Source: Pseudophaeobacter leonis
GTDB taxonomy: Bacteria; Pseudomonadota; Alphaproteobacteria; Rhodobacterales; Rhodobacteraceae
Assembly (NCBI RefSeq): GCF_002087335.1
Contig: NZ_MWVJ01000005.1
Span: forward strand, 1 to 64,000
DNA length: 64,000 nt
Direction: 5' to 3'
The notes beneath the pieces were generated by a model. That model searched no databases and was not told the origin of the DNA. It saw nothing but the letters and a program-made list of their open reading frames with translations. Of this stretch, positions 50,489 to 60,783 are shown piece after piece. The stretch's first letter is position 1, and each line of letters begins with the position of its first letter. A program made the position numbers and the translations under genes.

Positions 50489-51268
50489 ATGGTCGAATTC
50501 GCACTTCCGAAAAATTCCAAGATCACCACAGGCAAGACGTGGCCCAAGCCGGACGGCGCGACCAATGTGCGCAAGTTCAAAATCTATCGCTGGAATCCCG
50601 ACGATGGCAAGAACCCGCAGGTTGATACCTATTTCCTCGACATGGACAAATGTGGTCCCATGATCCTGGACGCGCTGATCAAGATCAAAAATGAAGTTGA
50701 TCCCACGCTGACCTTCCGGCGCTCGTGCCGCGAGGGCATTTGTGGCTCCTGCGCGATGAATGTCGACGGTATCAACACGCTGGCCTGTATCTACGGGCTG
50801 GATGAGGTCAAGGGCGACGTAAAGATCTACCCGCTGCCGCATATGTCGGTGGTGAAGGATCTGATCCCGGATCTGACGCATTTCTATGCCCAGCATGCCT
50901 CGATTATGCCCTGGTTGGAAACCAAAACCAACGCGCCCGCCAAAGAATGGCGTCAGTCCATTGAGGACCGTAAAAAGCTCGATGGTCTGTATGAATGCGT
51001 GATGTGCGCCAGCTGCTCGACCTCCTGCCCGAGCTACTGGTGGAATGGCGACAAATACCTCGGGCCAGCCGCCCTGCTGCACGCCTATCGCTGGATCATC
51101 GACAGCCGTGATGAGGCGACTCCTGAGCGTCTTGACCAGCTTGAGGATCCCTTCAAACTGTATCGCTGCCACACCATCATGAACTGCACCAAGACCTGCC
51201 CCAAGGGTCTGAACCCGGCGGCAGCGATTGCGCATATCAAGCATATGATGGTCGACCGCGCGGTCTGA
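50489..51268 (+). CDS. sdhB: Succinate dehydrogenase iron-sulfur subunit
   Basis: The 259-aa protein has the plant-type [2Fe-2S] motif [15 protein letters not shown]. It also has the two C-terminal cluster motifs [17 protein letters not shown] ([4Fe-4S]) and [17 protein letters not shown] ([3Fe-4S]). It relays electrons from SdhA to ubiquinone. The start at 50489 follows CAAGGAG. A strong terminator closes the operon about 60 bp later. Confidence 0.97.
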   Translation: MVEFALPKNSKITTGKTWPKPDGATNVRKFKIYRWNPDDGKNPQVDTYFLDMDKCGPMILDALIKIKNEVDPTLTFRRSCREGICGSCAMNVDGINTLACIYGLDEVKGDVKIYPLPHMSVVKDLIPDLTHFYAQHASIMPWLETKTNAPAKEWRQSIEDRKKLDGLYECVMCASCSTSCPSYWWNGDKYLGPAALLHAYRWIIDSRDEATPERLDQLEDPFKLYRCHTIMNCTKTCPKGLNPAAAIAHIKHMMVDRAV

Positions 51269-51331
51269 TCCGCCTGGGTGAACCGGCTGGACAATCAGCT
51301 GGATTGCCCGTCACTGCGGTATCATTTTAGC

Positions 51332-51362
51332 CCCCGGGCAGCTGGACTGTCCGGGGTTTTTT
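51332..51362 (+). terminator. Intrinsic terminator of the sdh operon
   Basis: CCCCGGGCAG and CTGTCCGGGG form a 10-bp stem (one G-U) around CTGGA, followed by six T. Confidence 0.9.
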
Positions 51363-51399
51363 GTTTGAGCCCAAGACGCCAAGAGGCTAGAGGGGGGCC

Positions 51400-51588
51400 A
51401 TGCCTGTTTTGATATTGCTCCTGCTGACCGGTGTGTTTGGCTATTTTATCTGGCGTCGCAAGACCAGCACCCTGAGCCGCGATTGTCGCTGGCGTCAGCA
51501 GCGCAGTCAGCACCGTTGGCAATGCGCCAATTGCGCTGCGGTGCAGCCCGGTGCGGCAGAGCCGCGGGACTGCCTGCGGGGCAAATAA
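51400..51588 (+). CDS. Small membrane protein with a cysteine motif
   Basis: The 62-aa frame reads MPVLILLLLTGVFGYFIWRRK (one membrane helix), then TSTLSRDCRWRQQRS and WQCANCAAVQP ending in RDCLRGK. The four cysteines (CxnCxxCxnC) could form a zinc or haem-free metal site. I recall similar short proteins in Rhodobacteraceae but cannot name the family. It lies 38 bp after the sdh terminator with a G-rich possible ribosome-binding site. Confidence 0.55.
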   Translation: MPVLILLLLTGVFGYFIWRRKTSTLSRDCRWRQQRSQHRWQCANCAAVQPGAAEPRDCLRGK

Positions 51589-51811
51589 ACCCAGCGTGGC
51601 ATGGCTGCCATGGCTGGGTGCGGGTGTCGCATTTTCTGTCACAGCAGCAAAAAAACGCTTGATCGACTCGCGGCTTTGCCCGATAGCGCGACATAAGACG
51701 CCAACGCACGCGCCTCTGTCCCAAGGGTCTTTAATCCATGGGTACGTAGCGACGGTAACGTCTCTGATGGAACTGAGCGGTCATATATGGCCGGGTCTTT
51801 TGGAGATGACC

Positions 51812-53017
51812 ATGAACGCATTTGTAATCGGGGCTGCAGCTGTTGCTGAGCAGTCGCCAGTCTTGCCATCCTCTGACACGCACATCCCGGCCCGCGCGCG
51901 GCATCTGGACTATATCGCCCAGAACAGTTTTGAGCGCCCGACGCTGGTGGTTGATCTTGAGGCCGTGGCAACGCAGTATCACGCTCTGGCGCGCGGTCTG
52001 GGGCGGGCACAGCTCCACTATGCAGTAAAGGCCAACCCAGAGGCGGCGATCCTGCGCCGACTGGTGGCAGAGGGCGCGCATTTTGATGCGGCAAGCCGGG
52101 CTGAGATTGAGATGTGTCTGGCCGCTGGAGCGCGCCCGGATCAGATCAGCTTTGGCAATACCATCAAACGCTCTGCTGATATCGCCTTTGCCTATGCGGC
52201 GGGGATCAGCCACTTTGCGGCCGATTCACGTGAAGAGCTGGAAAAGCTGTGCGAACATGCGCCGGGCGCCACTGTGTGCCTGCGTCTGATTGTGGAAAAC
52301 AGCGCCGCTGACTGGCCGCTGAGCCGCAAGTTTGGCTGCGCAGCCAACGAAGCGCTGGTGCTGATGGGCTATGCGGTGGAACTGGGGCTGCAGGTTGCGG
52401 GGCTGTCGTTTCACGTGGGCTCACAAACCCGCGCGCCCTGGATGTGGGTAGAGACCCTGGATCAGGTCGCAGCGCTGTGGCAGCGCGCCAAAGAGGCCGG
52501 GTACACCCTGACCCTGCTCAATATCGGTGGAGGTTTTCCGGCCAGCTACGGTAGTGCTGTGCAGGGTGCCGAGAGCTACGGGGCCGAGGTTATGGCACTG
52601 GTCGAGGCGCGGTTCCCTGACGTGTCGCAGATCATGGCAGAGCCGGTCCGTGGCCTGGTGGCCGAGGCAGGGGCTATTGCCGCTGAGGTGCTGTTGGTTT
52701 CCAAAAAGCACCAGAATGACCTGCATCGCTGGGTCTATCTGGATATCGGCAAATTCTCCGGGCTGGCAGAAACCATGGATGAGGCGATCCGCTACCGGAT
52801 CACCACGGCGCGCGACCATGAGGCGACGGGCAGCTGTGTGCTGGCGGGCCCCTCCTGTGACAGCGCCGATGTGCTCTATGAAAAACAGCCGGTGCAGCTG
52901 CCTGTCGGGCTGCGGTCAGGCGACCGGGTGGTGATCCATTCCTGTGGGGCCTATACCTCGACCTATGCCTCGGTTGGATTTAACGGATTTGCGCCGCTTG
53001 ACGTGGTCGTGATCTGA
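51812..53017 (+). CDS. Ornithine/diaminopimelate-type PLP decarboxylase (probable ornithine decarboxylase)
   Basis: The 401-aa fold-type III enzyme has Lys73 in LHYAVKANP as PLP lysine, the phosphate-binding GGGFPASYG and the catalytic PSCDSADVLY (Cys349 region). It is shorter than LysA and lacks its PVCESGD form, so the eukaryotic-like ornithine (or lysine/ornithine) decarboxylase group is favoured, giving putrescine. The start at 51812 has a TGGAG site. A roughly 150-nt leader with a GTAA-capped hairpin (GACG-GTAA-CGTC, about 51744-51755) precedes it. Downstream is a DUF1989 gene. Confidence 0.85.
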   Translation: MNAFVIGAAAVAEQSPVLPSSDTHIPARARHLDYIAQNSFERPTLVVDLEAVATQYHALARGLGRAQLHYAVKANPEAAILRRLVAEGAHFDAASRAEIEMCLAAGARPDQISFGNTIKRSADIAFAYAAGISHFAADSREELEKLCEHAPGATVCLRLIVENSAADWPLSRKFGCAANEALVLMGYAVELGLQVAGLSFHVGSQTRAPWMWVETLDQVAALWQRAKEAGYTLTLLNIGGGFPASYGSAVQGAESYGAEVMALVEARFPDVSQIMAEPVRGLVAEAGAIAAEVLLVSKKHQNDLHRWVYLDIGKFSGLAETMDEAIRYRITTARDHEATGSCVLAGPSCDSADVLYEKQPVQLPVGLRSGDRVVIHSCGAYTSTYASVGFNGFAPLDVVVI

Positions 53018-53102
53018 AACGACAGAGCTATAAGCCCTGCGCGGCTTGCAGTGGGCGTGGGAAAGAGGCCTAGTTGTGCCAAACAACAAAAAGGTCCTTC
53101 CC

Positions 53103-53960
53103 ATGCCGCAACCATCCTTTCCGGCGCCTGCCGATGCAGAGGCCCGTCGCGCTGTCAAACCGGTGATCTGTTATCCCAATGAAACGCTGCCCCAGCCGGA
53201 CGTGGCGCTGTACCGGGCGGCGCGTCAGGGGGCCAGCAAGGTGGCAGAGGTTCTGGTGCCGCCGCGCGATGCCGCCTGTTTTGAAGTGCCTGCAGGACAT
53301 TTCTTTCGGATCTCTTCGGTACAGGGCGCCCAGGTGGGCGATCTGAACCTGTGGAACCGCGAGGATCTCAACGAGCGGTTTTATTCCGGCAAGACCCGGG
53401 CGTTGCATGGCACTCATATCACCACAGGGGAGCGCATGTGGACGAGTTTTCCTATGATGCGGCCGATGGCGACGATTATCGCAGACACGCTGGGCTGGTA
53501 TGGCATCGATGCATTTGGAGGCTCAGTGCATGACGTCATCGGCACCCGCTGCGATCCCTATACCGGTAATCTGCTGGCAGACAGCCAGTATCACCACTGC
53601 TGCCATTCCAACCTCACCCGGGCGTTGGCGGATCACTTGGGCCTCAGTCTGGCTGAGGCTGAACGCCATGTGCATGACGTGCTCAACGTCTTTATGTGCA
53701 CCGGGTTCAGTCGTGACACTGGCCAGTATTTCATGAAACAAAGCCCGGTGCGCCCGGGGGACTATCTGGAGTTCTTTGCGGAAATCCCGCTTTTGGGCGC
53801 CCTGAGCGCCTGCCCCGGTGGCGATTGTTCCGCAGAGCATTCCAGTGACACGGCAGCGTGCTACCCGCTCTTGGTGGAAGTCTTTGCGCCGCAAGAGGGC
53901 GTTTTGGCGGGCTGGCAAAGCCCGGAGCGCAATGGCTATGACCAAAGCCATGGCCGCTGA
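53103..53960 (+). CDS. DUF1989 (urea-carboxylase-associated) family protein
   Basis: The 285-aa protein has the DUF1989 core: FEVPAGHFFRISSVQGAQVGDLNLWN, ERMWTSFPMMRPMATII, DVIGTRCDPYTGNLL and CHSNLTRAL, with conserved Cys, Asp and His residues suggestive of a metal or nucleophile site. Members accompany urea carboxylase and guanidine or amine catabolism genes, but no reaction is settled. It follows the decarboxylase after 85 bp on the same strand, hinting at nitrogen-compound metabolism. The start at 53103 (MPQPSF) is chosen over a longer frame with no ribosome-binding site. Confidence 0.85.
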   Translation: MPQPSFPAPADAEARRAVKPVICYPNETLPQPDVALYRAARQGASKVAEVLVPPRDAACFEVPAGHFFRISSVQGAQVGDLNLWNREDLNERFYSGKTRALHGTHITTGERMWTSFPMMRPMATIIADTLGWYGIDAFGGSVHDVIGTRCDPYTGNLLADSQYHHCCHSNLTRALADHLGLSLAEAERHVHDVLNVFMCTGFSRDTGQYFMKQSPVRPGDYLEFFAEIPLLGALSACPGGDCSAEHSSDTAACYPLLVEVFAPQEGVLAGWQSPERNGYDQSHGR

Positions 53961-53986
53961 GGTGTCAGCGAAGCCCTGCAGGTAGC

Positions 53987-54064
53987 GCTCCCGCGCAGGC
54001 TGGGCGCATCATAGATGCGCTCACCCCGCTTTGGGCCCGGCAGCGCGCCTTAACGGCGCGCTGC
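53987..54064 (+). repeat. Two-hairpin 3'-end repeat, copy C (after the DUF1989 gene)
   Basis: Box GCTCCCGCG (53987-53995), hairpin GGGCGCATC-ATA-GATGCGCTC (54002-54022, one G-U), 8-nt spacer, box TTGGGCCCGGC (54031-54041), hairpin GCAGCGCGCC-TTAAC-GGCGCGCTGC (54040-54064 outer pair). It starts 27 bp past the stop of the DUF1989 gene and before the convergent deoD. Confidence 0.85.
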
Positions 54065-54177
54065 GTCCACCGCGATACATAAAGGCCTGCATTTAGAGAG
54101 TTCTGAAAAAAGAAAAGGCGACCGTTGGAGCTGTCTGATCAAAAAGGACCTGAGGCAGGCCAGTAGCCGCTTTGATG

Positions 54178-54882
54178 TCAGGCGAAGGCGGCTTCCAGCG
54201 CGATCTCGACCATATCGCCAAAGCTGCGCTCGCGTTGATCCGAGGGCAGGGCTTCGCCGGTGCCCAAATGGTCGGACACTGTCAGCACAGCCAAAGCGCG
54301 GCATTGATAGCGGGCTGCCAGCGTATAAAGTTCAGCGGCCTCCATCTCAACACCAAGAATGCCATGCCGCACCATCTGCTCGTTCAGGTCGGGGCGTTCA
54401 TCATAAAAGGTGTCGGAGGAATAGATGCCGCCAACATGTATGCCAATGTCGCGCGATTGCGCGGCCTGAGACGCCGCATGCAAAAGGGACCAATCCGCAG
54501 TTGGTGCGAAATTCAATTCCTTAAAAATGCTTTGCGAGGGGGAGGCGACTGTGGAGGCCGACATTGCCAGGATAACGTCGCGGAGTTTTACCTGCGGCTG
54601 CATGCCGCCACAGGACCCGATGCGAATTAGCGTTTTTGCGCCAAAGTCACGGATTAATTCATTGGCGTAAATGGAGCGGGAGGGCATTCCCATGCCGCTG
54701 CCCTGAATTGTAACACGATTTCCATTCCAGCTGCCGGTATAGCCCAGCATGCCCCGGACTTCATTTACCAGCTTGGCATCCTGCAAAAAGTTCTCAGCAG
54801 CCCATTTGGCCCGATAAGGGTCGCCTGGCATAAGAACAGTTTCTGCAATGTCGCCTTTTGAAGCGCCGATGTGAATGGTCAT
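54178..54882 (-). CDS. deoD: Purine-nucleoside phosphorylase (DeoD type)
   Basis: The 234-aa hexameric PNP begins [27 protein letters not shown] with the phosphate-binding GDPYRA. RIGSCGG, the ribose/base site [12 protein letters not shown] and the catalytic Asp in [10 protein letters not shown] complete the signature. It phosphorolyses purine nucleosides for salvage. It is 20 bp downstream of the H-NS family gene on the same strand. Confidence 0.96.
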   Translation of the reverse strand: MTIHIGASKGDIAETVLMPGDPYRAKWAAENFLQDAKLVNEVRGMLGYTGSWNGNRVTIQGSGMGMPSRSIYANELIRDFGAKTLIRIGSCGGMQPQVKLRDVILAMSASTVASPSQSIFKELNFAPTADWSLLHAASQAAQSRDIGIHVGGIYSSDTFYDERPDLNEQMVRHGILGVEMEAAELYTLAARYQCRALAVLTVSDHLGTGEALPSDQRERSFGDMVEIALEAAFA

Positions 54883-54902
54883 AGGTTTTCTCCAGTCCGG
54901 AA

Positions 54903-55220
54903 TCAGATTTCCAGTTCAGAGATGTCCATACCAGAGGTCATGGCGGAATGCACCCAATGAGGTTTGCGTCCACGGCCACTCCAGGTTTCCTCTGGGTTGT
55001 GCGGGTTACGATATTTTGCGGCTGCCTTTTGTTTCTTGGCGGAGCCCCGCTGCAAGCCTGCAATTTCGTCCAAAGAAAAACCAAATTGGGCAGCGGCTTC
55101 TTCTGCCGCTTTAATCGCCGCCTTGCGCTCACGCTGTTCGGCTTCTTTCAAGGCATCATCAATGCCGGTCTTTAGCTCAAGAAGCTCTTTTCGGCAATGT
55201 CCCGAAAGGTCAAAGCTCAT
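54903..55220 (-). CDS. H-NS family nucleoid protein (HvrA-like)
   Basis: The 105-aa protein has an N-terminal oligomerising coiled coil (residues 1-50) and a C-terminal DNA-binding motif in [22 protein letters not shown], with the RGRKP hook that enters the AT-rich minor groove. In Rhodobacter the related HvrA tunes photosynthesis and nitrogen genes; here it may silence AT-rich DNA. It precedes deoD but a functional link is unlikely. Confidence 0.9.
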   Translation of the reverse strand: MSFDLSGHCRKELLELKTGIDDALKEAEQRERKAAIKAAEEAAAQFGFSLDEIAGLQRGSAKKQKAAAKYRNPHNPEETWSGRGRKPHWVHSAMTSGMDISELEI

Positions 55221-55343
55221 TTTGATACTCCAAGTTTATATGTCGCACATCTTTTGACGTGCAATTCTCTTTCATGCCTAAAGATATAGGGACTTTCACC
55301 CCCAATTCATGAATAATGCCACTATTTTTTTATAAAAAAGACG

Positions 55344-57317
55344 TCATTCAATCTGAAGTGGGTCCGCCAATTTCACAATGTCTGCCATAATTGTGTTTAA
55401 CTCAAAGTCTTTTGGCGTGTAAACGCGGGCGACACCCATCTTGAGCAATTTTTCGGCATCTTCGTCTGGAATAATACCACCGACCACCACCGGAATTTGG
55501 TCCAGATCGGCGGCCTTCATTTTCTGCATCAGATCTTCGACCAGGGGCAGGTGGCTGCCGGACAGGATGGACAGGCCAACCACATGAGCGCCATCATCCT
55601 GGGCCTGGGCCACCAGTTCTTCGGGGGTCATACGGATGCCATCATAGGTGATGTCCATACCGCAATCCCGGGCGCGAAAGGCGATCTGTTCGGCGCCATT
55701 TGAGTGGCCATCAAGGCCGGGCTTGCCCACCACGAATTTCAACCGGCGGCCGAGCTGGTCTGAGACCGCATTGACCGCCTCGCGGAGATCTTCCAGCCCT
55801 TCGGTCTTGTTGGCCGGCGAGCCCGACACGCCAGTGGGGCCGCGATAGGTGCCGTGCACCTGGCGCATTTCTTCGGCCCATTCGCCGGTTGTGACGCCGG
55901 CCTTGGCTGCCGCAATCGATGGAGGCATGATATTGCTGCCGTCGCGGGCTGCGGCGCGCAGATCCGCCAGCGCTTTGGTGACCGCGTCATTGTCACGCGC
56001 GCGGCGCCAGGCGTTGAGGCGCGAGATCTGTTCCTGCTCGACCGCCGGGTCAACAACCATGATGCCGCCATCTTCGGTCTGCAACGGCGAGGCTTCGCCC
56101 TCGGTCCAGCGGTTGACGCCAACCACAACGGTCTCGTTGCACTCAATCCGGTTGAGGCGTTCGGCGTTGGAATCCACCAGACGTGACTTCATATATTCAA
56201 TCGTGGCAACCGCGCCGCCCATGGATTGCAGGTTTGCCAGCTCGGCGCGGGCGCCCTCTTTCAGCTCTTCGACCTTTTTGTCCACGGCCGGATTGCCCTC
56301 AAACAGGTCGTCAAATTCCAGCAAGTCTGTCTCATAGGCGAGGATCTGTTGCATCCGCATCGACCATTGCTGACCCCAGGGGCGGGGCAGGCCAAGGGCT
56401 TCGTTCCAGGCAGGCAGCTGCACCGCCCGGGCACGGGCCTTTTTCGACAGGGTCACCGCCAGCATCTCGATCAGAATACGGTAGACGTTGTTTTCTGGCT
56501 GCTGCTCGGTCAGCCCCAGCGAGTTCACCTGCACCCCGTAGCGGAAGCGGCGGAACTTGGGGTCCTCGACGCCATACCGGTCGCGGCATATTTCATCCCA
56601 GAGATCGACAAAGGCGCGCATCTTGCACATCTCGGTGACAAAGCGGATGCCGGCATTCACAAAGAACGAGATCCGCCCCACCAGCGCCGGGAAATCCTCA
56701 GGGGCGATGCGCGGCTTCAGCTCGTCCAGAACGGCCTGTGCTGTTGCCAGCGCAAAGGCCAGTTCCTGCTCCGGCGTGGCACCGGCCTCCTGCAGGTGGT
56801 AGGAGCAGACATTCATCGGGTTCCACTTGGGCACATTGGTGTAGCAGTACTCGGCCACATCGGCGATCATCTTGAGGCTGGGCTTGGGCGGGCAGATATA
56901 GGTGCCGCGGCTCAGATATTCCTTGATCAGGTCGTTTTGCACCGTGCCCTGCAATTTGCTGACATCTGCGCCTTGTTCCTCGGCCGCCGCAATATAGAGC
57001 GACAGCAGCCAGGGCGCGGTGGCGTTGATGGTCATCGAGGTGTTCATCTGTTCCAGCGGGATCTGGTCGAACAGGCTGCGCATATCGCCAAGGTGGCCAA
57101 CCGGCACGCCAACCTTACCAACCTCGCCACGCGCCAGAATGTGGTCGCTGTCATAGCCGGTCTGGGTGGGCAGATCAAAAGCCACTGACAGACCCGTCTG
57201 ACCCTTGGCCAGATTGGAGCGATAGAGCGCGTTTGAGGCCTCGGCAGTGGAGTGGCCGGCATAGGTCCGGATCAGCCAGGGACGATCTGTTTTGCGGTCA
57301 TTCTGCATCTGCGACAT
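55344..57317 (-). CDS. ecm: (2R)-ethylmalonyl-CoA mutase
   Basis: The 657-aa B12-dependent mutase has RPWLIRTYAGHSTAEASNALY, the N-terminal TIM-barrel active site and the C-terminal cobalamin domain with the DxHxxG signature in GLDGHSNGAEQ, then VVGLSILSGSH and VVVGGIIPDED. The sequence and lineage favour ethylmalonyl-CoA mutase (MeaA/Ecm) over methylmalonyl-CoA mutase. It converts ethylmalonyl-CoA to methylsuccinyl-CoA after Ccr. I chose the ATG at 57317, with GAGG six bases upstream, over 57329. ccr is 1.8 kb away on the opposite strand. Confidence 0.92.
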   Translation of the reverse strand: MSQMQNDRKTDRPWLIRTYAGHSTAEASNALYRSNLAKGQTGLSVAFDLPTQTGYDSDHILARGEVGKVGVPVGHLGDMRSLFDQIPLEQMNTSMTINATAPWLLSLYIAAAEEQGADVSKLQGTVQNDLIKEYLSRGTYICPPKPSLKMIADVAEYCYTNVPKWNPMNVCSYHLQEAGATPEQELAFALATAQAVLDELKPRIAPEDFPALVGRISFFVNAGIRFVTEMCKMRAFVDLWDEICRDRYGVEDPKFRRFRYGVQVNSLGLTEQQPENNVYRILIEMLAVTLSKKARARAVQLPAWNEALGLPRPWGQQWSMRMQQILAYETDLLEFDDLFEGNPAVDKKVEELKEGARAELANLQSMGGAVATIEYMKSRLVDSNAERLNRIECNETVVVGVNRWTEGEASPLQTEDGGIMVVDPAVEQEQISRLNAWRRARDNDAVTKALADLRAAARDGSNIMPPSIAAAKAGVTTGEWAEEMRQVHGTYRGPTGVSGSPANKTEGLEDLREAVNAVSDQLGRRLKFVVGKPGLDGHSNGAEQIAFRARDCGMDITYDGIRMTPEELVAQAQDDGAHVVGLSILSGSHLPLVEDLMQKMKAADLDQIPVVVGGIIPDEDAEKLLKMGVARVYTPKDFELNTIMADIVKLADPLQIE

Positions 57318-57397
57318 GGCGAGCCTCATGGTTTCTGGTCGGTAATTTTATTTCGCTGAGCTGATCTAGACTGCAATTTTACATCGGTGTCAATTCG

Positions 57398-57412
57398 CTG
57401 CATCGCGGCAAT
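57398..57412. promoter_or_regulatory. Weak CTGC-N3-GCGGCAAT site upstream of ecm
   Basis: CTGCATCGCGGCAAT differs at one base from the CTGC-N3-GCAGCAAT form found before ccr. It lies 81 bp upstream of the ecm start. On its own the match is not significant. Confidence 0.3.
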
Positions 57413-57512
57413 TTCCGCTTTTGCAGGGGTTTTTGCCGAAACGCGGCGGCACAGACGCGTGGCGTTGCTCTGGGACTTGCCGCATCCCTGCTTTGCTGCC
57501 AAACTCTGCAGG

Positions 57513-58990
57513 ATGAGCGAGACAATCGAACTCCCCCTGTGGCTATTTGTGTTGATTCTGCTGTTTGCGGCGGTCACCTTTGCCTCGCATTTTCTGTTTC
57601 CATCGGTGCGCTGGTTTTTTCGTCGCCGGTTTGAACGGGCGGTGGAGCGGGTGAACCGGCGGCTTGAGCGCCCCATCGAGCCCTTCAAGCTGACCCGGCG
57701 CTATGACATGATCCAGCGGCTGGTCTATGATCCCGAGGTGGCAAAGGCGATTGCCCAGCATGCCGCCGACCAGGGCGTGCCCGAAAATGTGGCGTTTCAG
57801 CAGGCCCGCCGCTACGCCCGCGAGATTGTGCCGGCGTTTTCGGCCTCTGCCTATTTCGGCTTTGCCATCCGGGCGGCGCGCTGGCTGTCAAATGCGATTT
57901 ACCGCCTGCGTCTTGGCTATCAGGATGAGGCAGCCCTGCGGCAGCTTGATCCCAATGCGACGCTGATTTTTGTGATGAACCACCGATCCAATATGGACTA
58001 TGTGCTGGTGACCTATTTGGCGGCGCGGCGCTCGGCGCTGTCCTATGCGGTGGGGGAATGGGCGCGGGTCTGGCCGCTGTCTGGCCTGATCCGGGCCATG
58101 GGTGCCTATTTTATCCGGCGCAAATCCCGCAATGATCTCTATCGCCGGGTGCTTCGGCCTATATGCGGCTGGCGACCCAGGGCGGTGCGACGCAGGCGAT
58201 GTTTCCCGAGGGCGGCCTCAGCCTGGATGGGGCGCTGGCGGCGCCGCGGCTGGGGCTGCTAAAGTACATCGTTGAGGCCGCAGATCCCTACGGCGCAGAC
58301 CCACAGGGCCGGGATGTGGTCTTTGTGCCGGTGGGGCTGAACTATGACTGGGTTCTGGAGGACACCATCCTGACCTCTGCGGCCCGCGCGGGTGAGCGCC
58401 GTTTCAAAGCACGGATCGGTGTGGTCATGGGACGGGTTCTGCGCCAGCTCTGGCTGTGGATGACAGGACGCTACCATCGCTTTGGCTATGCGGCGGTAAC
58501 CTTTGGCCGCCCTCTCAGCCTGCGGCAGTTTTCTCAGGCGCACAGGTCGGCGCGCGAAGAGGTTCCCGAACCTACCCCCGGGCTACATCTGACACAGGAT
58601 CTGGCCACTGAGCTGCTTGGCAGGATCGGCTCGGCCGTGCCGGTGTTGCCGGTGCCAATGGCCGCCTGGCTTTTGTTGCAGCACGGCCCGATGAGCGCCG
58701 ATGTGCTGTCGCACCGCATGACAGGACTTGGTGCGCAGATGGCTCCGGTCTCGGTGCATCATCATAGCGCGGCTCTGAGCTCTGAAGCCGAGTCCGCCGC
58801 CCGTATCCTGTCGATGCGTGGCCTGATCACGCGCAAAAAGGGCCTTTTGATGCCGGAGCCCGCCAAACGCGACCTGTTGGTCTACTATGCCAACTCGATC
58901 GCCCATCTGGTGCCGCACAGCGCTTTGGGTCTGGCCTCCGGCGGGAATGCTGCGGGTGCCAAGGAAAATTCTGCATCCGCGAAGTCATAA
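57513..58990 (+). CDS. PlsB-like glycerol-3-phosphate acyltransferase family protein, frameshifted
   Basis: The frame opens MSETIELPLWLFVLILLFAAV (membrane segment) and reaches RKSRNDLYRRV. One missing base near 58150 then moves the reading to SAYMRLATQGGATQAMFPEGG, continuing to 58990 (about 492 aa when joined). The acyltransferase motifs are NHRSNMDYVL (HX4D) and FPEGGLSLDG, spaced as in the PlsB/DHAPAT group. It probably acylates glycerol-3-phosphate or a related acceptor at the membrane. It lies between ecm and ccr and ends just before the ccr leader. Confidence 0.85.
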
Positions 58991-59063
58991 AATTACAAAA
59001 TGACCCCATGAGGGGTTGCAATGTTACTCAGCTGTTTTTATCCCTCATGTAGACGCTGCGATT

Positions 59064-59074
59064 CTGCGTTGCAG
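59064..59074. promoter_or_regulatory. PhaR-like CTGC-N3-GCAG site upstream of ccr
   Basis: CTGCGTTGCAG, followed by CAATGAC, shares the core GTTGCAGCAAT with the palindrome upstream of phaA. It ends 28 bp before the ccr start codon, close to the ribosome-binding site, so it would act in the 5' leader or a downstream-operator position. Confidence 0.45.
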
Positions 59075-59101
59075 CAATGACGCTTGAAAAAGGAGGCCAC
59101 C

Positions 59102-60387
59102 ATGGCTCTGGACACACAAAACGGACCCCTGTCTTACGAGGCTCCCGAAAAAGATCTCTATGAGGTTGGTGAGATGCCCCCCATGGGCTATGTGCCCAAG
59201 AAAATGTATGCCTGGGCCATTCGCAAAGAACGCCATGGTAACCCTGATACCGCCATGCTGCAGGAAGTATTGGATGTTCCCCAGCTCGACAGCCATGAAG
59301 TGCTGGTGCTGGTGATGGCCGCTGGCGTCAACTACAACGGTGTCTGGGCGTCGCTCGGCAAGCCGATCAGCCCCTTTGACGGCCACAAACAGCCCTATCA
59401 CATCGCGGGTTCGGACGCTGCGGGTATCGTCTGGGCCGTGGGTGACAAGGTGAAGCGCTGGAAAATCGGCGACGAGGTGGTGATCCACTGCAACCAGGAT
59501 GACGGCGACGACGAAGAGTGCAACGGCGGCGATCCGATGTATTCTCCCAGCCAGCGTATCTGGGGCTACGAAACCCCCGATGGCTCGTTCAGCCAGTTCA
59601 CCAATGTGCAGGCGCAGCAGCTGATGCCGCGCCCCAAGCACCTGACCTGGGAAGAAAGTGCCTGCTACAGCTGACACTGGCCACCGCCTACCGGATGCTG
59701 TTTGGTCATGAACCCCATGATCTGAAGCCCGGCCAGAACGTCCTGGTCTGGGGCGCCTCGGGTGGTCTTGGCTCTTATGCGATCCAGCTGATCAACACCG
59801 CCGGCGCCAATGCCATCGGGGTGATCTCGGACGAGAGCAAGCGTGACTTTGTCATGGGGCTGGGCGCCAAGGGCGTGCTGAACCGCAAGGATTTCAACTG
59901 CTGGGGCCAGATGCCCACCGTGAACACGCCGGAATATGCTGCCTGGTTCAAAGAGGCCCGCAAGTTTGGCGCCGCCATCTGGGAAGTGACCGGCAAGGGC
60001 AACAATGTCGACATGGTGTTTGAACACCCCGGTGAGGCGACTTTCCCGGTTTCGACCTTTGTGTGCAAAAAAGGTGGCATGGTGGTGATCTGTGCCGGCA
60101 CCTCCGGCTTTAACCTGACCTTTGATGTGCGCTACATGTGGATGCACCAGAAACGCCTGCAGGGCTCGCACTTTGCCCACCTCAAGCAGGCCGCCTCTGC
60201 CAACAAGCTGATGGTCGAGCGTCGTCTGGACCCCTGCATGTCCGAGGTCTTCTCCTGGGCCGACCTGCCTGACGCGCACATGAAAATGCTGCGCAACGAG
60301 CACAAGCCGGGCAATATGTCGGTCCTGGTTCAGGCCCCCAAAACCGGCCTGCGCACCCTTGAGGATGTGCTGGAGGCGGGCAAGTAA
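59102..60387 (+). CDS. ccr: Crotonyl-CoA carboxylase/reductase, frameshifted in this sequence
   Basis: A strong AAAGGAGGCC site precedes MALDTQNGPLSYEAPEKDLYE. The first frame reaches KHLTWEESACY; one missing base near 59669 then leads to LTLATAYRMLFGHEPHDLKPG and the rest to 60387 (about 428 aa). The MDR-type fold shows the NADPH-binding VLVWGASGGLGSYAIQL. Ccr carboxylates crotonyl-CoA reductively to ethylmalonyl-CoA and defines the ethylmalonyl-CoA pathway. With ecm, mcl2, mch and phaAB in this window the pathway is nearly complete. Confidence 0.95.
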
Positions 60388-60427
60388 TCCACAGGTTTCA
60401 ACCCTGAGGGGGTGTGTCTGAAATCTA

Positions 60428-60473
60428 AAAGGGGCGTCGCGATACCTGAAGAGGTGATTCGCGGCGCCCCTTT
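60428..60473 (+). terminator. Long hairpin after ccr
   Basis: AAAGGGGCGTCGCGA pairs with TTCGCGGCGCCCCTTT (about 15 bp, one G-U) over a 14-base loop. It lies 40 bp past the ccr stop; the T-run is only three long. The remaining gap to luxR (to 60783) holds no supported gene. Confidence 0.65.
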
Positions 60474-60783
60474 GCAATTGTGGACCCATGTACAGGTTTT
60501 CAGAGTGTTAGATGCGCGCACTATCACCAGAAATGGGGGTGTAGCAAATTTGACGCAGCCCAGACCCGCAATGTTTATTGATAGCTTCACGATAGGGCCG
60601 GATGTTGGCGGGCGGCATAGCGAGAGTGAGACAAAAATGAGCCGGACCGTGAACGATAACGTTGACCTTGCACGGCCCGGCACTACAAAAGGTCTGATGA
60701 GGGTGGATTGGATCCCGTGTCGGCCTAAGGGCGGCACAGTGCAGGGGACGACTTCCCAGACGAAATGACTGATGTGTGGACCC

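Noticed and set aside
60412-60768. A 118-codon frame between ccr and luxR
   Set aside because: It begins inside the ccr terminator hairpin, has no ribosome-binding site, and its translation lacks protein-like hydrophobic patterning.
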